Positions 19,390 to 29,180 of a stretch of DNA of 64,000 nt are shown one piece after another. The notes beneath the pieces were generated by a model, which was not told the origin of the DNA, ran no database searches, and saw nothing but the letters and a program-made list of their open reading frames with translations. Origin of the DNA: Deinococcus sp. KSM4-11 (GTDB lineage Bacteria; Deinococcota; Deinococci; Deinococcales; Deinococcaceae). A program made the position numbers and the translations under genes. Each line of letters starts with the position of its first letter. Within the stretch, counting starts at the first letter, position 1. The stretch spans positions 124,001 through 188,000 of the forward strand of contig NZ_SSNX01000001.1 of NCBI RefSeq assembly GCF_004801415.1, read 5' to 3'.

Positions 19390-20616
19390 TCAGGAGGGAA
19401 TGCCCTCACGTCCCCGTGGCCTCTCATGAGTCAGGGTGCGCTCCTGCCAGCTTGGCGCCCGCGCGGGGTGGTTCGCCTTGGAGGCGTACATGGCCCTGTC
19501 TGCGCGGGCGACCGCGTCCTCCAGCGCTTCTCCCGCCCGCACCAGCGTGCGGCCCACGCTGACGGTGCAGCCCAGCGCCTCCCCGGCCAGCTGGGTGGTC
19601 AGGGTGCTGACCTGCGCCTCCACGGCCGCTTCAGACCCGGTCAATAGGAGCACGAACTCGTCTCCGCCCCAGCGGCCCGCCACGTCCTCCGGCTGCGCCA
19701 CGGCACGCAAAGCCGCGCTCAGTTGCCGCAGACACTCGTCACCCGCCGCGTGCCCCCGCGTGTCATTGATGCGTTTGAACTCGTTGATGTCGCACACCAG
19801 CAGGGTCGCGACGCGGGTTGCTGGCCCCGCCTCCCATGCCGAGAACGCCGACCACAGTCCCCGACGGTTCAGCAGCGCTGTCAGGGGATCGTGCTGCGCC
19901 TGCCGCCACAGTTCTCCCTGGAGCGACTGCACCTCGTGGCGCCGACGGTCGGCGTGCAGGATCCAGAACGCGAAGGTGCCGCCCACGGAGAGCAGGGTCA
20001 CGCCCAGGTACATCAGCACGTTCGGCCCGTTGAGGGCGAACGCCATCGCCTCGCCGTGCCCCGTCGCCAGCAGCACCGTGCGGGGCACCGTCAACATCGC
20101 CGCCAGAACCAGTACCCCCATATTCAGCAGGTAAGCGGTGCGCAGCGCCGGCTCCGCGTGCACCAGCTGGACGATCAGGCGCGTCAGAGCCACATGCACC
20201 GCCCCCAGGTAGCCACACACCAGTACGAACCGGGCGGTGAACTGATCCCCCAGCACCGTCAGGGCCGCGAGTGTGACCAGCGTCCCGGCGATCACCAGAG
20301 CCTGCCGCAGCACCTGTGGGCGGGTCGGTGGTCGTCGCCCGAACCGGTGGAACGCCAGCAGGAACACCGCCGATCCGGTCATGACCAGCCCGTTGCCCAG
20401 GAGGATCGATACCGTCTGGGTCTCGGGGGTGCGCAGCGCGCTGACCAGCATCCCCAGCACGATGGCGGCGTGCCCGACGGCCCAGCACCGCCATCCTGGG
20501 TACGACGGCCGAAGGTATGCCAGCGCCACCGTGAGCAGTGAGACCAGGGTCGTCACGCCCCACACGGTGCCGGCCATCACGACCATGCCAGGATCTGCAG
20601 TCCATTCGTACGCCAC
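19390..20616 (-). CDS. membrane-bound diguanylate cyclase (GGDEF)
   Basis: A 408-residue protein with six to seven membrane helices over residues about 10-225, then a GGDEF domain that makes c-di-GMP from two GTP. The active site is intact (RWGGDEFVLLL, about residue 317), and DPLTALLNRRGL opens the domain. The RxxD inhibitory site that should lie five residues before GGDEF reads QPED, so product inhibition through the I-site is probably lost. The start is GTG 20616, preceded by GGGAGGAG. The membrane part has no recognised sensor name. Confidence 0.9.
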   Translation of the reverse strand: MAYEWTADPGMVVMAGTVWGVTTLVSLLTVALAYLRPSYPGWRCWAVGHAAIVLGMLVSALRTPETQTVSILLGNGLVMTGSAVFLLAFHRFGRRPPTRPQVLRQALVIAGTLVTLAALTVLGDQFTARFVLVCGYLGAVHVALTRLIVQLVHAEPALRTAYLLNMGVLVLAAMLTVPRTVLLATGHGEAMAFALNGPNVLMYLGVTLLSVGGTFAFWILHADRRRHEVQSLQGELWRQAQHDPLTALLNRRGLWSAFSAWEAGPATRVATLLVCDINEFKRINDTRGHAAGDECLRQLSAALRAVAQPEDVAGRWGGDEFVLLLTGSEAAVEAQVSTLTTQLAGEALGCTVSVGRTLVRAGEALEDAVARADRAMYASKANHPARAPSWQERTLTHERPRGREGIPS

Positions 20617-20723
20617 GCCACTCCTCCCGAATCACGATGCATTGCGGCTGTCCGGGCAGTAGAGCAGGGTACGGCTGTCCAAAGTCTTACGTGTCGCGCC
20701 TCCCAAGGATCGTCCCGGCCCCG

Positions 20724-21575
20724 TCAGGGCGTGGCCGCCGGTTCCTGTATCCCTGGTAACGCCTGACCGCAGCGGCGACAGTACCGGGCATCCGTCTCGT
20801 GGCGCTCCAGGCCGCAGCGTGGACACGGCCGGTCACTGCGGCGATTGGCCTGCGCCTGCGCCAGTCCCACCGTCACGATGCCAGTCGGCACCGCGATGAT
20901 CCCGTACCCCATGATCATGGCCACCGAAGCGAGGGTCTTGCCGACCGGCGTTTTCGGGGCGATGTCCCCATACCCTACGGTGGTGAGGGTCACGACCGCC
21001 CAGTAGATGCTGGTCGGAATGCTGGTGAAGCCGTACTGTGGCCCCTCGATCACGTACATCAGCGTGCCGATCACGACGATCATGGTCAGGACGACGGCGA
21101 GGAACACCGTGATCTTCGCGAGGCTGGCCCGCAAGGCCAGGGTCAGCACGCTCGCCTCGGAGATGTAGCGCACCAGCTTGAAGATGCGGAAGATCCGCAA
21201 CAGCCGCAGCACCCGGATGATCAGCAGGAATTGAGCGCCCGGCACCAGCAACGCCACATATGCGGGCAGGATCGAGAGCACATCAACCAGGCCGAAGAAA
21301 CTGAACGCGTAGCGCCGGACGGTGCGGGCCGCGATCAGGCGCAGCACGTACTCCACGGTGAACAGCACCGTCAGGATCCACTCCAGGGTGCGCAACACCG
21401 ACCCGAAGCGGGCACGGTAGATCCCGACACTGTCGAGCATGACCGCGAGGACGCTGAGCACGATGGCGAGGATCAGCAGGACGTCGAACACCCGACCGGC
21501 CCGGGTATCCGAGTTGTCGATGACGTTCGCGAGCGTGTCCCGCCACGCTGCCCGCTCTGGCCTACCGCTGCGCAT
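20724..21575 (-). CDS. voltage-sensor-type potassium channel with C-terminal zinc ribbon
   Basis: A 283-residue six-helix channel. The S4-like segment is rich in regularly spaced arginines (RVLRLLRIFRIFKLVR), and the pore filter is TLTTVGYGDIAP. The C-terminal 40 residues hold two CxxC pairs (CPRCG and CRRCG), a zinc-ribbon tail not usual for Kv-type channels. ATG 21575 is preferred to 21635 because TACACT lies six bases before it. Tetrameric K+ conduction is expected. Confidence 0.88.
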   Translation of the reverse strand: MRSGRPERAAWRDTLANVIDNSDTRAGRVFDVLLILAIVLSVLAVMLDSVGIYRARFGSVLRTLEWILTVLFTVEYVLRLIAARTVRRYAFSFFGLVDVLSILPAYVALLVPGAQFLLIIRVLRLLRIFRIFKLVRYISEASVLTLALRASLAKITVFLAVVLTMIVVIGTLMYVIEGPQYGFTSIPTSIYWAVVTLTTVGYGDIAPKTPVGKTLASVAMIMGYGIIAVPTGIVTVGLAQAQANRRSDRPCPRCGLERHETDARYCRRCGQALPGIQEPAATP

Positions 21576-21581
21576 TCCGGC

Positions 21582-21587
21582 AGTGTA
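21582..21587 (-). promoter_or_regulatory. -10 box of leaderless K+ channel promoter
   Basis: Minus-strand TACACT six bases before ATG 21575. It decides the start over the upstream ATG at 21635. Confidence 0.5.
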
Positions 21588-21790
21588 GGGGCTGGCCGTC
21601 CCAGGGAACGCCCCGTCCTCACGGTACCCGGTCAATCAGCCAGTCCCACCGGCGCCTGCACCAGCGCTCTGGTATGGGTCGCTGGCGAGGGTCGATACCA
21701 CCGGTGTGATCCCAAGACCAGAGGGGTGGTCGGTGTTCTGACGCGATGAGTGCAGTGAGCAGCGCTCCAGCGGGTCAAGACGGAGTGCCG

Positions 21791-22252
21791 TCAGGCCCTC
21801 AGATTCCGCACCTCGGCCAGGACGGTCTGCGCGTCCAGCGCTGGATCCACATCGATCCATTCGCGCACGATCACGTTCTCTGGATTCAGCAGAAAGGTGC
21901 AGCGCCGTGGCCGACGCACGTCCTCGTCAGGCCACGGCTCGCCCAGCACTCCGAACAACGTGCTGAGCTGCTGTTGACCATCGTCCAGCAGCGGGTACTC
22001 CAGGACGCAGAGATCGCGGAACGCGAGCTGATCCTGCCTCGGATCGCCGTTGATCCCCACGAGATCCACGCCCAGGGCCTGAAACTCGGAATAGACCTGC
22101 TGGTAGCGCCGGGCCTGCAACTGGCAGTGCGTCGTCGCCGTCTTTGGAAAGAAGAACAGCACCCGCCAGCGGCCCGACGTCGGCTGGTAGGCCGCGCCCG
22201 AATCCTGAATGGCCGTGAAGGTCGGCACCGTGTCCCCAGTCTGCAAGTTCAT
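21791..22252 (-). CDS. peroxiredoxin (AhpC/TSA or BCP type)
   Basis: A 153-residue thioredoxin-fold peroxidase. The peroxidatic cysteine is in FFFPKTATTHCQLQA (about residue 45), with the Thr two places before it kept. GVDLVGINGDPRQDQLAFRD and a later CTFLLNPENVI follow the BCP/PrxQ layout. The usual F-T-P-x-C-T is altered to A-T-T-H-C-Q, and no close resolving cysteine is seen five residues on, so it may resolve with Cys elsewhere or act as a 1-Cys type. It lies last before the island boundary. Confidence 0.82.
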   Translation of the reverse strand: MNLQTGDTVPTFTAIQDSGAAYQPTSGRWRVLFFFPKTATTHCQLQARRYQQVYSEFQALGVDLVGINGDPRQDQLAFRDLCVLEYPLLDDGQQQLSTLFGVLGEPWPDEDVRRPRRCTFLLNPENVIVREWIDVDPALDAQTVLAEVRNLRA

Positions 22253-22258
22253 GCCGAG

Positions 22259-22264
22259 AGTGTA
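22259..22264 (-). promoter_or_regulatory. -10 box of leaderless peroxiredoxin promoter
   Basis: Minus-strand TACACT six bases before ATG 22252, identical in sequence and spacing to the neighbouring channel gene's box. Confidence 0.5.
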
Positions 22265-22586
22265 GAAGGCGGATCGCCGGGTCAGATGTGCGCAAGGAGC
22301 TCGGCAACCGTTGACCTGGACACGGGCCAGCTCGCCAGGTGGACTCTGAGAGTAGATGGACAGAACTGTCGTCTGGTGCCGTGAACCGCGGCGACGTTCG
22401 GCTGGGACGGGTAGAGGAGAGGAGGGTGACAGCTTTCATCGTGTGCCGCGCAGCAACCGGGGCGTATAGGAACGGTAACCTCTGAATCCACACTCAAAGC
22501 AGGTACACAAATCGCTCCACCACTGACAACGCAAGCCGAATCGAGCAGGAGTAAAAGGAAAAACGCCGCCTAGATCGGAGTTTCCT
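22265..22586. other. intergenic region left of the first att junction
   Basis: About 320 bp with no convincing gene. It would be the native chromosomal flank of the tRNA-Val gene. It lacks the CCTCGAC terminator hairpin that precedes the other two junctions. Confidence 0.5.
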
Positions 22587-22747
22587 TGCTGGGCAGTATA
22601 GGACTTGAACCTATGACCTCTCGCGTGTGAAGCGCGAGATTTGCCGTCTAGGTCGCGTTATCTCGCGTTCTTGGGCGGGGCTGCACTGGCATCTCGCCCT
22701 ATCTCACCCCCGTATTCACCTCTTGGTTGTCGGTCACTATCGGTCAA
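22587..22747 (-). other. attachment junction 1: tRNA-Val(CAC) 3' half plus conserved element flank
   Basis: Bases 22587-22633 on the minus strand give positions about 30-76 of a tRNA: anticodon loop TTCACAC (CAC, valine), GCGAG, variable AGGTC, T arm ATAGG-TTCAAGT-CCTAT, acceptor ACTGCCC, A, then GCA instead of CCA. No D arm or 5' acceptor strand follows, so this is not a gene. Bases 22634-22747 are similar to the flanks of junctions 2 and 3 and end in a GTCGGTCA repeat. The damaged CCA suggests this is the oldest, non-functional copy at the chromosome-island edge. Confidence 0.8.
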
Positions 22748-22825
22748 AGGGCCAGTCTCAACCCGACGCTGGCCACCTTCCGTCCAGGCGGAGCACCCCA
22801 CGCTACACAATCCATACTATCCTGA

Positions 22826-22854
22826 TTGCCTTGGTCGGATTTATTCCGTATGCT
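22826..22854 (+). promoter_or_regulatory. promoter of the iron-uptake operon
   Basis: TTGCCT (22826-22831), a 17-bp spacer and TATGCT (22849-22854) lie six bases before ATG 22861. This is the best-formed -35/-10 pair in the window and again implies a leaderless message. Confidence 0.65.
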
Positions 22855-22860
22855 CCAGGC

Positions 22861-23847
22861 ATGACCGTCCGCTCCGCCCTTGTCCTGACCCTCGCCCTTG
22901 CCAGCACCGCGAGCGCCGCGCCCCGCGATCCGGTGCAGTTCGCCGGTGTCCTCGAACAGATGCGCGGCCACTACGACGCCATGCTCCTGAACGTCAAAGC
23001 GGGCAACCAGACCCTGGCGCTCAAGCATGCCGGTCACCCCGCCAACGAGCTGTATGCCGCCGTGCAGGCCGATCTGAACGCCTCCCTGCGCGCCCGCTTC
23101 CTCGCGGACTACAAGGCGATCGACGCCGCCCTGAAGACCCGCGTGCCGGCGACCGTGCAGGCCGCCCTGAACACCTTTTCCAAAGATGTCGACGCTGCGC
23201 TGGCGACCGTGCCGGCGGCCACCCGACAGGATCCCAAATACATCGCGCGCGTGATCTCCACCATCCTCGGCAATACCAAAACCGAGTATGGCGAAGGCGT
23301 GCGCGCCGGCCAGATCATCAATCCCGCCGAGTATCAGGACGCCCAGTTCTACCTGGCGCGGGCCAGCGGCTGGCTGACCCGCGCCCAGCGCCTCTTCCCG
23401 GCCGACCAGGGCGGGCAGGCGGCGGCGGCCCTGGCCCAGGCGAAGACCCTGCATGCCGCGAAGGCTGAGCCCACCGCGTTCAGTGCCCAACTCGACCGCG
23501 CCCGCACGGAACTGGCCGAGATCAGCGGCGATCCCCTGACCCCCACCAGCGGACCCATGGCGGAGTTCGACGCGATCGATGCGCTGCTCGCCCAGGCGAA
23601 AAGCCACTACCAGGGCGGCATGACCGACGCGGCCAACGAGGCCGTCATCAGCGCCTACCTCGACCACTACGAGCAGCTCGAGGCGCCGCTGGCCGTGAAG
23701 GACAAACCGCTGGAACTGAAGCTCGAGGAGACCCTCAAGAACGCCCTGCGGCAGCTGATCACCCGCAAGGTCACGCCGGCGCAGTTCACGGCGGCCGTGG
23801 ACGCGGCCCTGGCCGACCTGCGCCGCGCGCGGGGCCTGCTCCAGTGA
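22861..23847 (+). CDS. secreted protein of an FTR1 iron-uptake operon
   Basis: A 328-residue product with a signal peptide cleaved near ASTASAA-PRD. The mature protein is helical and Ala-rich. Near its C-terminus (about residues 265-277) it has AYLDHYEQLEAPL, and the adjacent FTR1 permease has AYLDHFEYAEPPL in its ectodomain, so both share a related helical domain. The context argues for a periplasmic iron-handling partner, a role filled by EfeO or P19 in other FTR1 systems, but it is not recognisably either. Its stop overlaps the FTR1 start (GTGA). Confidence 0.75.
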   Translation: MTVRSALVLTLALASTASAAPRDPVQFAGVLEQMRGHYDAMLLNVKAGNQTLALKHAGHPANELYAAVQADLNASLRARFLADYKAIDAALKTRVPATVQAALNTFSKDVDAALATVPAATRQDPKYIARVISTILGNTKTEYGEGVRAGQIINPAEYQDAQFYLARASGWLTRAQRLFPADQGGQAAAALAQAKTLHAAKAEPTAFSAQLDRARTELAEISGDPLTPTSGPMAEFDAIDALLAQAKSHYQGGMTDAANEAVISAYLDHYEQLEAPLAVKDKPLELKLEETLKNALRQLITRKVTPAQFTAAVDAALADLRRARGLLQ

Positions 23848-25047
23848 TCCGGCGTCTGGTGGCCCTGCTGCTGGTGCTGCTCACCGCCACCGGCGCCGGT
23901 GCCCAGGGCGCCGTGGACGTCCCTCAGCAGTTGCGAACGGCACATGACCTCGTCGCGCAGTCGCTGCGTGAATACGCTCAGGGGCACACGGAGCAGGCCT
24001 TCCGCACGGCCCGCAGCGCCTACCTCGACCACTTCGAGTACGCCGAGCCGCCGCTGCGGGTGCTGAACCCAGACCTGATCCTCGAGATGGAGTACCGCTT
24101 CTCGGACCTGCGCAACGGAATGCGTGACGGGCAACCGGTCGCCGAGCTGCAGCGCGTCGCCGGCGACATCAATGACAGCCTGCGAAAGGCCGAGGGCATC
24201 GTCAGCGGCACCGGCGTTCTGGCGCCGACCCTGGCGGCCACCGGGGGCTTCACCATCCTCTTCCGCGAGGGCCTGGAGGCCGCGCTGCTGCTGGCCGCGA
24301 TCTTCTCGTACCTGGAGAGCAGCCGCAACGGTCGCCTGCGCCGCGCGGTGTGGTGGGGGGGGGCGGCCGCGCTCCTGGCCACGATGGTGACGTGGGCGCT
24401 GGCGACCTACGTGCTGTCGATCGCCCCGGTGTCGCGTGAACTGATCAGCGCCGTGACCAGCGTCATCGCGGTGGTGATTCTTTTCTCGCTGTCGTTCTTC
24501 CTGCTCCAGCAGACGGATCGCCGCCGCAGCGCGGAGTTCATGCGGGCGCGCCTGGGCCAGGCCGTGCAGAGCGGGAGTCTGCTGGCGCTGGGTCTGGTGA
24601 CCTTCACGACCATCTACCGTGAGGGCTTCGAGACCGTGCTGTTCTATCAGGCGCTGGCCGTCGCGAGCGGCCCGGTGCTGAACTACATGTACCTCGGCAT
24701 CGGTCTGGCCGCCCTGGCCCTCGCGGTGACCTTCATGCTGCTGTTTCGCTTCGGTCGGCGCCTGCCGACCGCGAAGCTCTTCCCGGCGCTCGTGGGCGTG
24801 ACCGCCCTGTTCGCCGTCGCCTTCGTCGGCAACGGCGTGCGTGCCTTCCAGGAAGCCGGCTGGATCGGCGTGACCAACCTCTATGGGCGCCTGCCCACGC
24901 TGGATCCCAACGTCTCGGCCCTGACGGGCCTGCACCCGACGGTGGAGACGCTCGCCGCACAGGCCCTGATGGTGCTGGTCTACGCCGCCGGGTACGGCTA
25001 TGTCCGCTGGTCGAGCCAGCGCCACAGCCCACAGGTGGCGGGTCGCC

Positions 25048-25061
<14 letters not shown>
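23844..25061 (+). CDS. FTR1-family high-affinity iron permease
   Basis: A 405-residue permease. A signal peptide and an extracellular helical domain (about residues 1-120) precede seven membrane helices. Both iron-binding REGLE-type motifs are present: FREGLEAAL (about residue 140) and YREGFETVL (about residue 260). FTR1 proteins import ferric or ferrous iron coupled to an oxidase or a periplasmic partner. The start is GTG overlapping the previous stop. Close to EfeU in length once the ectodomain is set aside. Confidence 0.92.
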
Positions 25062-27123
<2,062 letters not shown>

Positions 27124-27125
27124 CC

Positions 27126-27629
27126 GTGCTTTACCGCAAGCAGCGCACGTCCCTCCCTGTGTGGCTCACCGGCCTGCTCGTCGTGGTGGCCTTCGCCCTC
27201 GGCTTTCTGGGTGGGCGAAGCAGCGCGCCGCCCGCCACCCTGTCGATCCTGCTGGCGCCCGATGAGCAGCACCTGCGGCAGGCCTCTGGGGCGCTGGACA
27301 TCGTGGAACTGGAGTACGCCCGGGGGCTGGCGGGCAGCGCCGAGAGCGTGGCGGCCAGCCGGCGGGCGGCGCAACAGGCGCAGAGCGAACTCGGACAGGT
27401 GAAGGTGCTGCCGCAGGTCAGACCCGCCGAGGTGCGCGCCGCCCAGGACGCCCTGACCAGCGTCGGCCGCGCCGTGCAGAGCTCGCAGCCCCAGGGCACG
27501 CTCGCCCCCCTGATCCAGCGGGCCCGTGACCGGCTGGCCGCGCTGGCGGTGACCCGCTCCTCGAACCGGGCGCCGACAGTGGTGCTGGCCACCTGGCCTG
27601 ACTCCATCCCGCGACCGCTGAGAGCGTGA
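27126..27629 (+). CDS. membrane-anchored coiled-coil protein of the iron operon
   Basis: A 167-residue product with a GTG start two bases after the HyuA-like stop. A single N-terminal membrane helix (about residues 12-30, ending GFLGGRSS) is followed by long Ala/Gln/Arg-rich helices that look like a short coiled coil, placing the body outside the cytoplasm. No family recognised. Tight spacing ties it to iron uptake. Confidence 0.65.
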   Translation: MLYRKQRTSLPVWLTGLLVVVAFALGFLGGRSSAPPATLSILLAPDEQHLRQASGALDIVELEYARGLAGSAESVAASRRAAQQAQSELGQVKVLPQVRPAEVRAAQDALTSVGRAVQSSQPQGTLAPLIQRARDRLAALAVTRSSNRAPTVVLATWPDSIPRPLRA

Positions 27630-27635
27630 GCGCGG

Positions 27636-28016
27636 ATGGATCCAGGAACGGACGACCCGGACGGTCTGTGGACGATCGGGCGCCTGGCCGCAGAAACGGG
27701 TGAGGAGATCCGAGTGGTGCGGTTCTGGACGGATGCCGGTCTGGTGCGGCACACCCGGCGGGCCCACGGTCACCGGGGCTACGGCCCCGATGCTGTGGCT
27801 GAAGTGCGCTTCCTGCGGGTGGCCAAACAGGCGGGCTTCTCGCTGGACGCCATCAAGCACATCCTGTGGTGGCCCGGGGACGATTGGGCCGCCGGGGTAC
27901 AGCTCGCGGCGATCCGCCAGCAGCTCGCCCGGCTCCAGGTGCTCGAACACCTGATCCTCGAGCGCCTGACCCTGCGACCAGGACAGGGCGAAAGGCACAC
28001 ACTGGAGCGGCCCTGA
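27636..28016 (+). CDS. MerR-family regulator
   Basis: A 126-residue regulator. The winged helix is clear: LWTIGRLAAETGEEIRVVRF, then WTDAGLVRHTRRAHGHRGYG, followed by FLRVAKQAGFSLDAIKHIL. A short dimerisation helix closes it. No metal-binding cysteines of the MerR/CueR kind are present, so metal sensing is not indicated by the sequence. It is the last gene of the iron operon and probably controls it. Confidence 0.85.
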   Translation: MDPGTDDPDGLWTIGRLAAETGEEIRVVRFWTDAGLVRHTRRAHGHRGYGPDAVAEVRFLRVAKQAGFSLDAIKHILWWPGDDWAAGVQLAAIRQQLARLQVLEHLILERLTLRPGQGERHTLERP

Positions 28017-28376
28017 GCGCAACGAGAACCGCGGGCTGCTTCACGTGGCGGGAGGGCAGGGGTCCCAGCAGCCGACCGCGCCGATCTGGAGAGCTGGCGC
28101 GACATCCTTCGCCGGACATAAGCACATCTCCCACGCCTTGCCGCCCTGATTCTTGCGGGCGGCAAGGCGTGGGAGGTCATCGTCGGCTCCGGCGGCAGCC
28201 CTTGCGAGGCCCGGCCCGGTGACAGCACCCCAGTCGACCGCGATTACGCGTTGGCGACCGTGCAGGGCATGAACGACAGCCCCGTGCATATCCGCACCTC
28301 CGGCTTCGACGAGATTTCCGGCGAGACGACGGTGATGGCCAGCTGGGACCTGTCAGCCAGAGCGGGAACCGCTCCT
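28017..28376. other. intergenic region containing a long perfect inverted repeat
   Basis: 360 bp between the iron operon and the convergent ABC operon. Several short open frames exist but none has a start, Shine-Dalgarno or recognisable domain. The notable item is the inverted repeat at 28128-28175. Confidence 0.5.
28128..28175. repeat. 19-bp perfect inverted repeat
   Basis: CTCCCACGCCTTGCCGCCC (28128-28146) and its exact complement (28157-28175) are separated by ten bases. No T-run follows on either strand, so it is not a canonical terminator, though it sits between convergent operons. It could be a factor-dependent terminator or a dispersed repeat. Confidence 0.8.
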
Positions 28377-29180
28377 TCACGTCATCGGCGCGAGGCCCTC
28401 CATCCACGCGCCGAGGGCCGCAGGTGACGCGACCTGCGTCCCGGCATGTCCCACCAGCAGTGGCAGCGTGCCGACCTGCACGGCGTGCCCGGCCCTGGCG
28501 AACATGGGCAGGTCGTTGTCGCTGTCCCCGAAGGCCCAGGTGTGCCGGAGGGGTACGTCCAGCGCTGCGGCGATGCGCGCCAGCGCCGCTCCCTTATCCA
28601 CGCCGGTCGGTGAGACGTTCATGTTGTCCGCGTACGGTGGCTGCGCGCCCACGATGACCAGGTGCGGGCAGGCCGCCTGTACGTTCGCCTTCCATGTGCC
28701 TATGTCATCGTGAAAGCACCACAGGCCCATTACACCATCGGCTGGCAGCGGCTCGAAGGGCACAAAGGGCCGGTGGGCCAGGGCCCAGCGCTCGCGCCAT
28801 ACTGCTTCATCCGGCAGGGGAGACAGTTCGGCGTGTACGCGCTCCCGCGTCAGGGCCAGCAGGTGTCCGCCGGGAGGCCGCAGGGCACGCACGGCCGCGA
28901 TCTCCGCTTCCGTGAGACTAACCTGATAGACGACCTCCTGGCCCCGCAGAATCAGCGAGCCCGTATGCAGGGCCACGGCGTCGGGTATCAGCGCGTCCAT
29001 GACGTTCGGCGGCACATCGTCCCGACCGGTGATCACCGCGACCTTGACCCCGCGTGCCCTCAGCCGGGCGACGGCCGCCCGTGTCCGCGCCGGGACGAGC
29101 AGGCCGCCGTCCTCGACCACCGTGCCGTCCAGATCGAAGGCCAGCAGGCGCGGCGCTTCAGCGGGTGTCGCGGACGACAT
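28377..29180 (-). CDS. HAD-superfamily (Cof-type) phosphatase
   Basis: A 267-residue HAD hydrolase of the IIB cap class. Motif I is LLAFDLDGTVVEDG (nucleophile Asp), motif II is VAVITGRD, and motifs III/IV are VDKGAAL...FGDSDNDLPMF. Such enzymes dephosphorylate small organophosphates such as sugar phosphates. It overlaps the ABC ATPase gene by 23 bp and ends the importer operon, so it probably acts on the imported compound. Confidence 0.88.
   Translation of the reverse strand: MSSATPAEAPRLLAFDLDGTVVEDGGLLVPARTRAAVARLRARGVKVAVITGRDDVPPNVMDALIPDAVALHTGSLILRGQEVVYQVSLTEAEIAAVRALRPPGGHLLALTRERVHAELSPLPDEAVWRERWALAHRPFVPFEPLPADGVMGLWCFHDDIGTWKANVQAACPHLVIVGAQPPYADNMNVSPTGVDKGAALARIAAALDVPLRHTWAFGDSDNDLPMFARAGHAVQVGTLPLLVGHAGTQVASPAALGAWMEGLAPMT

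Noticed and set aside
22587..22660. Intact tRNA gene at the first junction (and likewise at 40325 and 60913)
   Set aside because: The T arm, variable loop, anticodon loop and acceptor 3' strand are present, but the sequence beyond the anticodon stem has no D arm and no 5' acceptor strand, so these are 3' halves only.
28157..28430. Plus-strand frame reading GGKAWEVIVGSGGSP after the inverted repeat
   Set aside because: No start codon or ribosome site in frame, no domain, and it runs into the antisense of the HAD gene; at most a decayed fragment.
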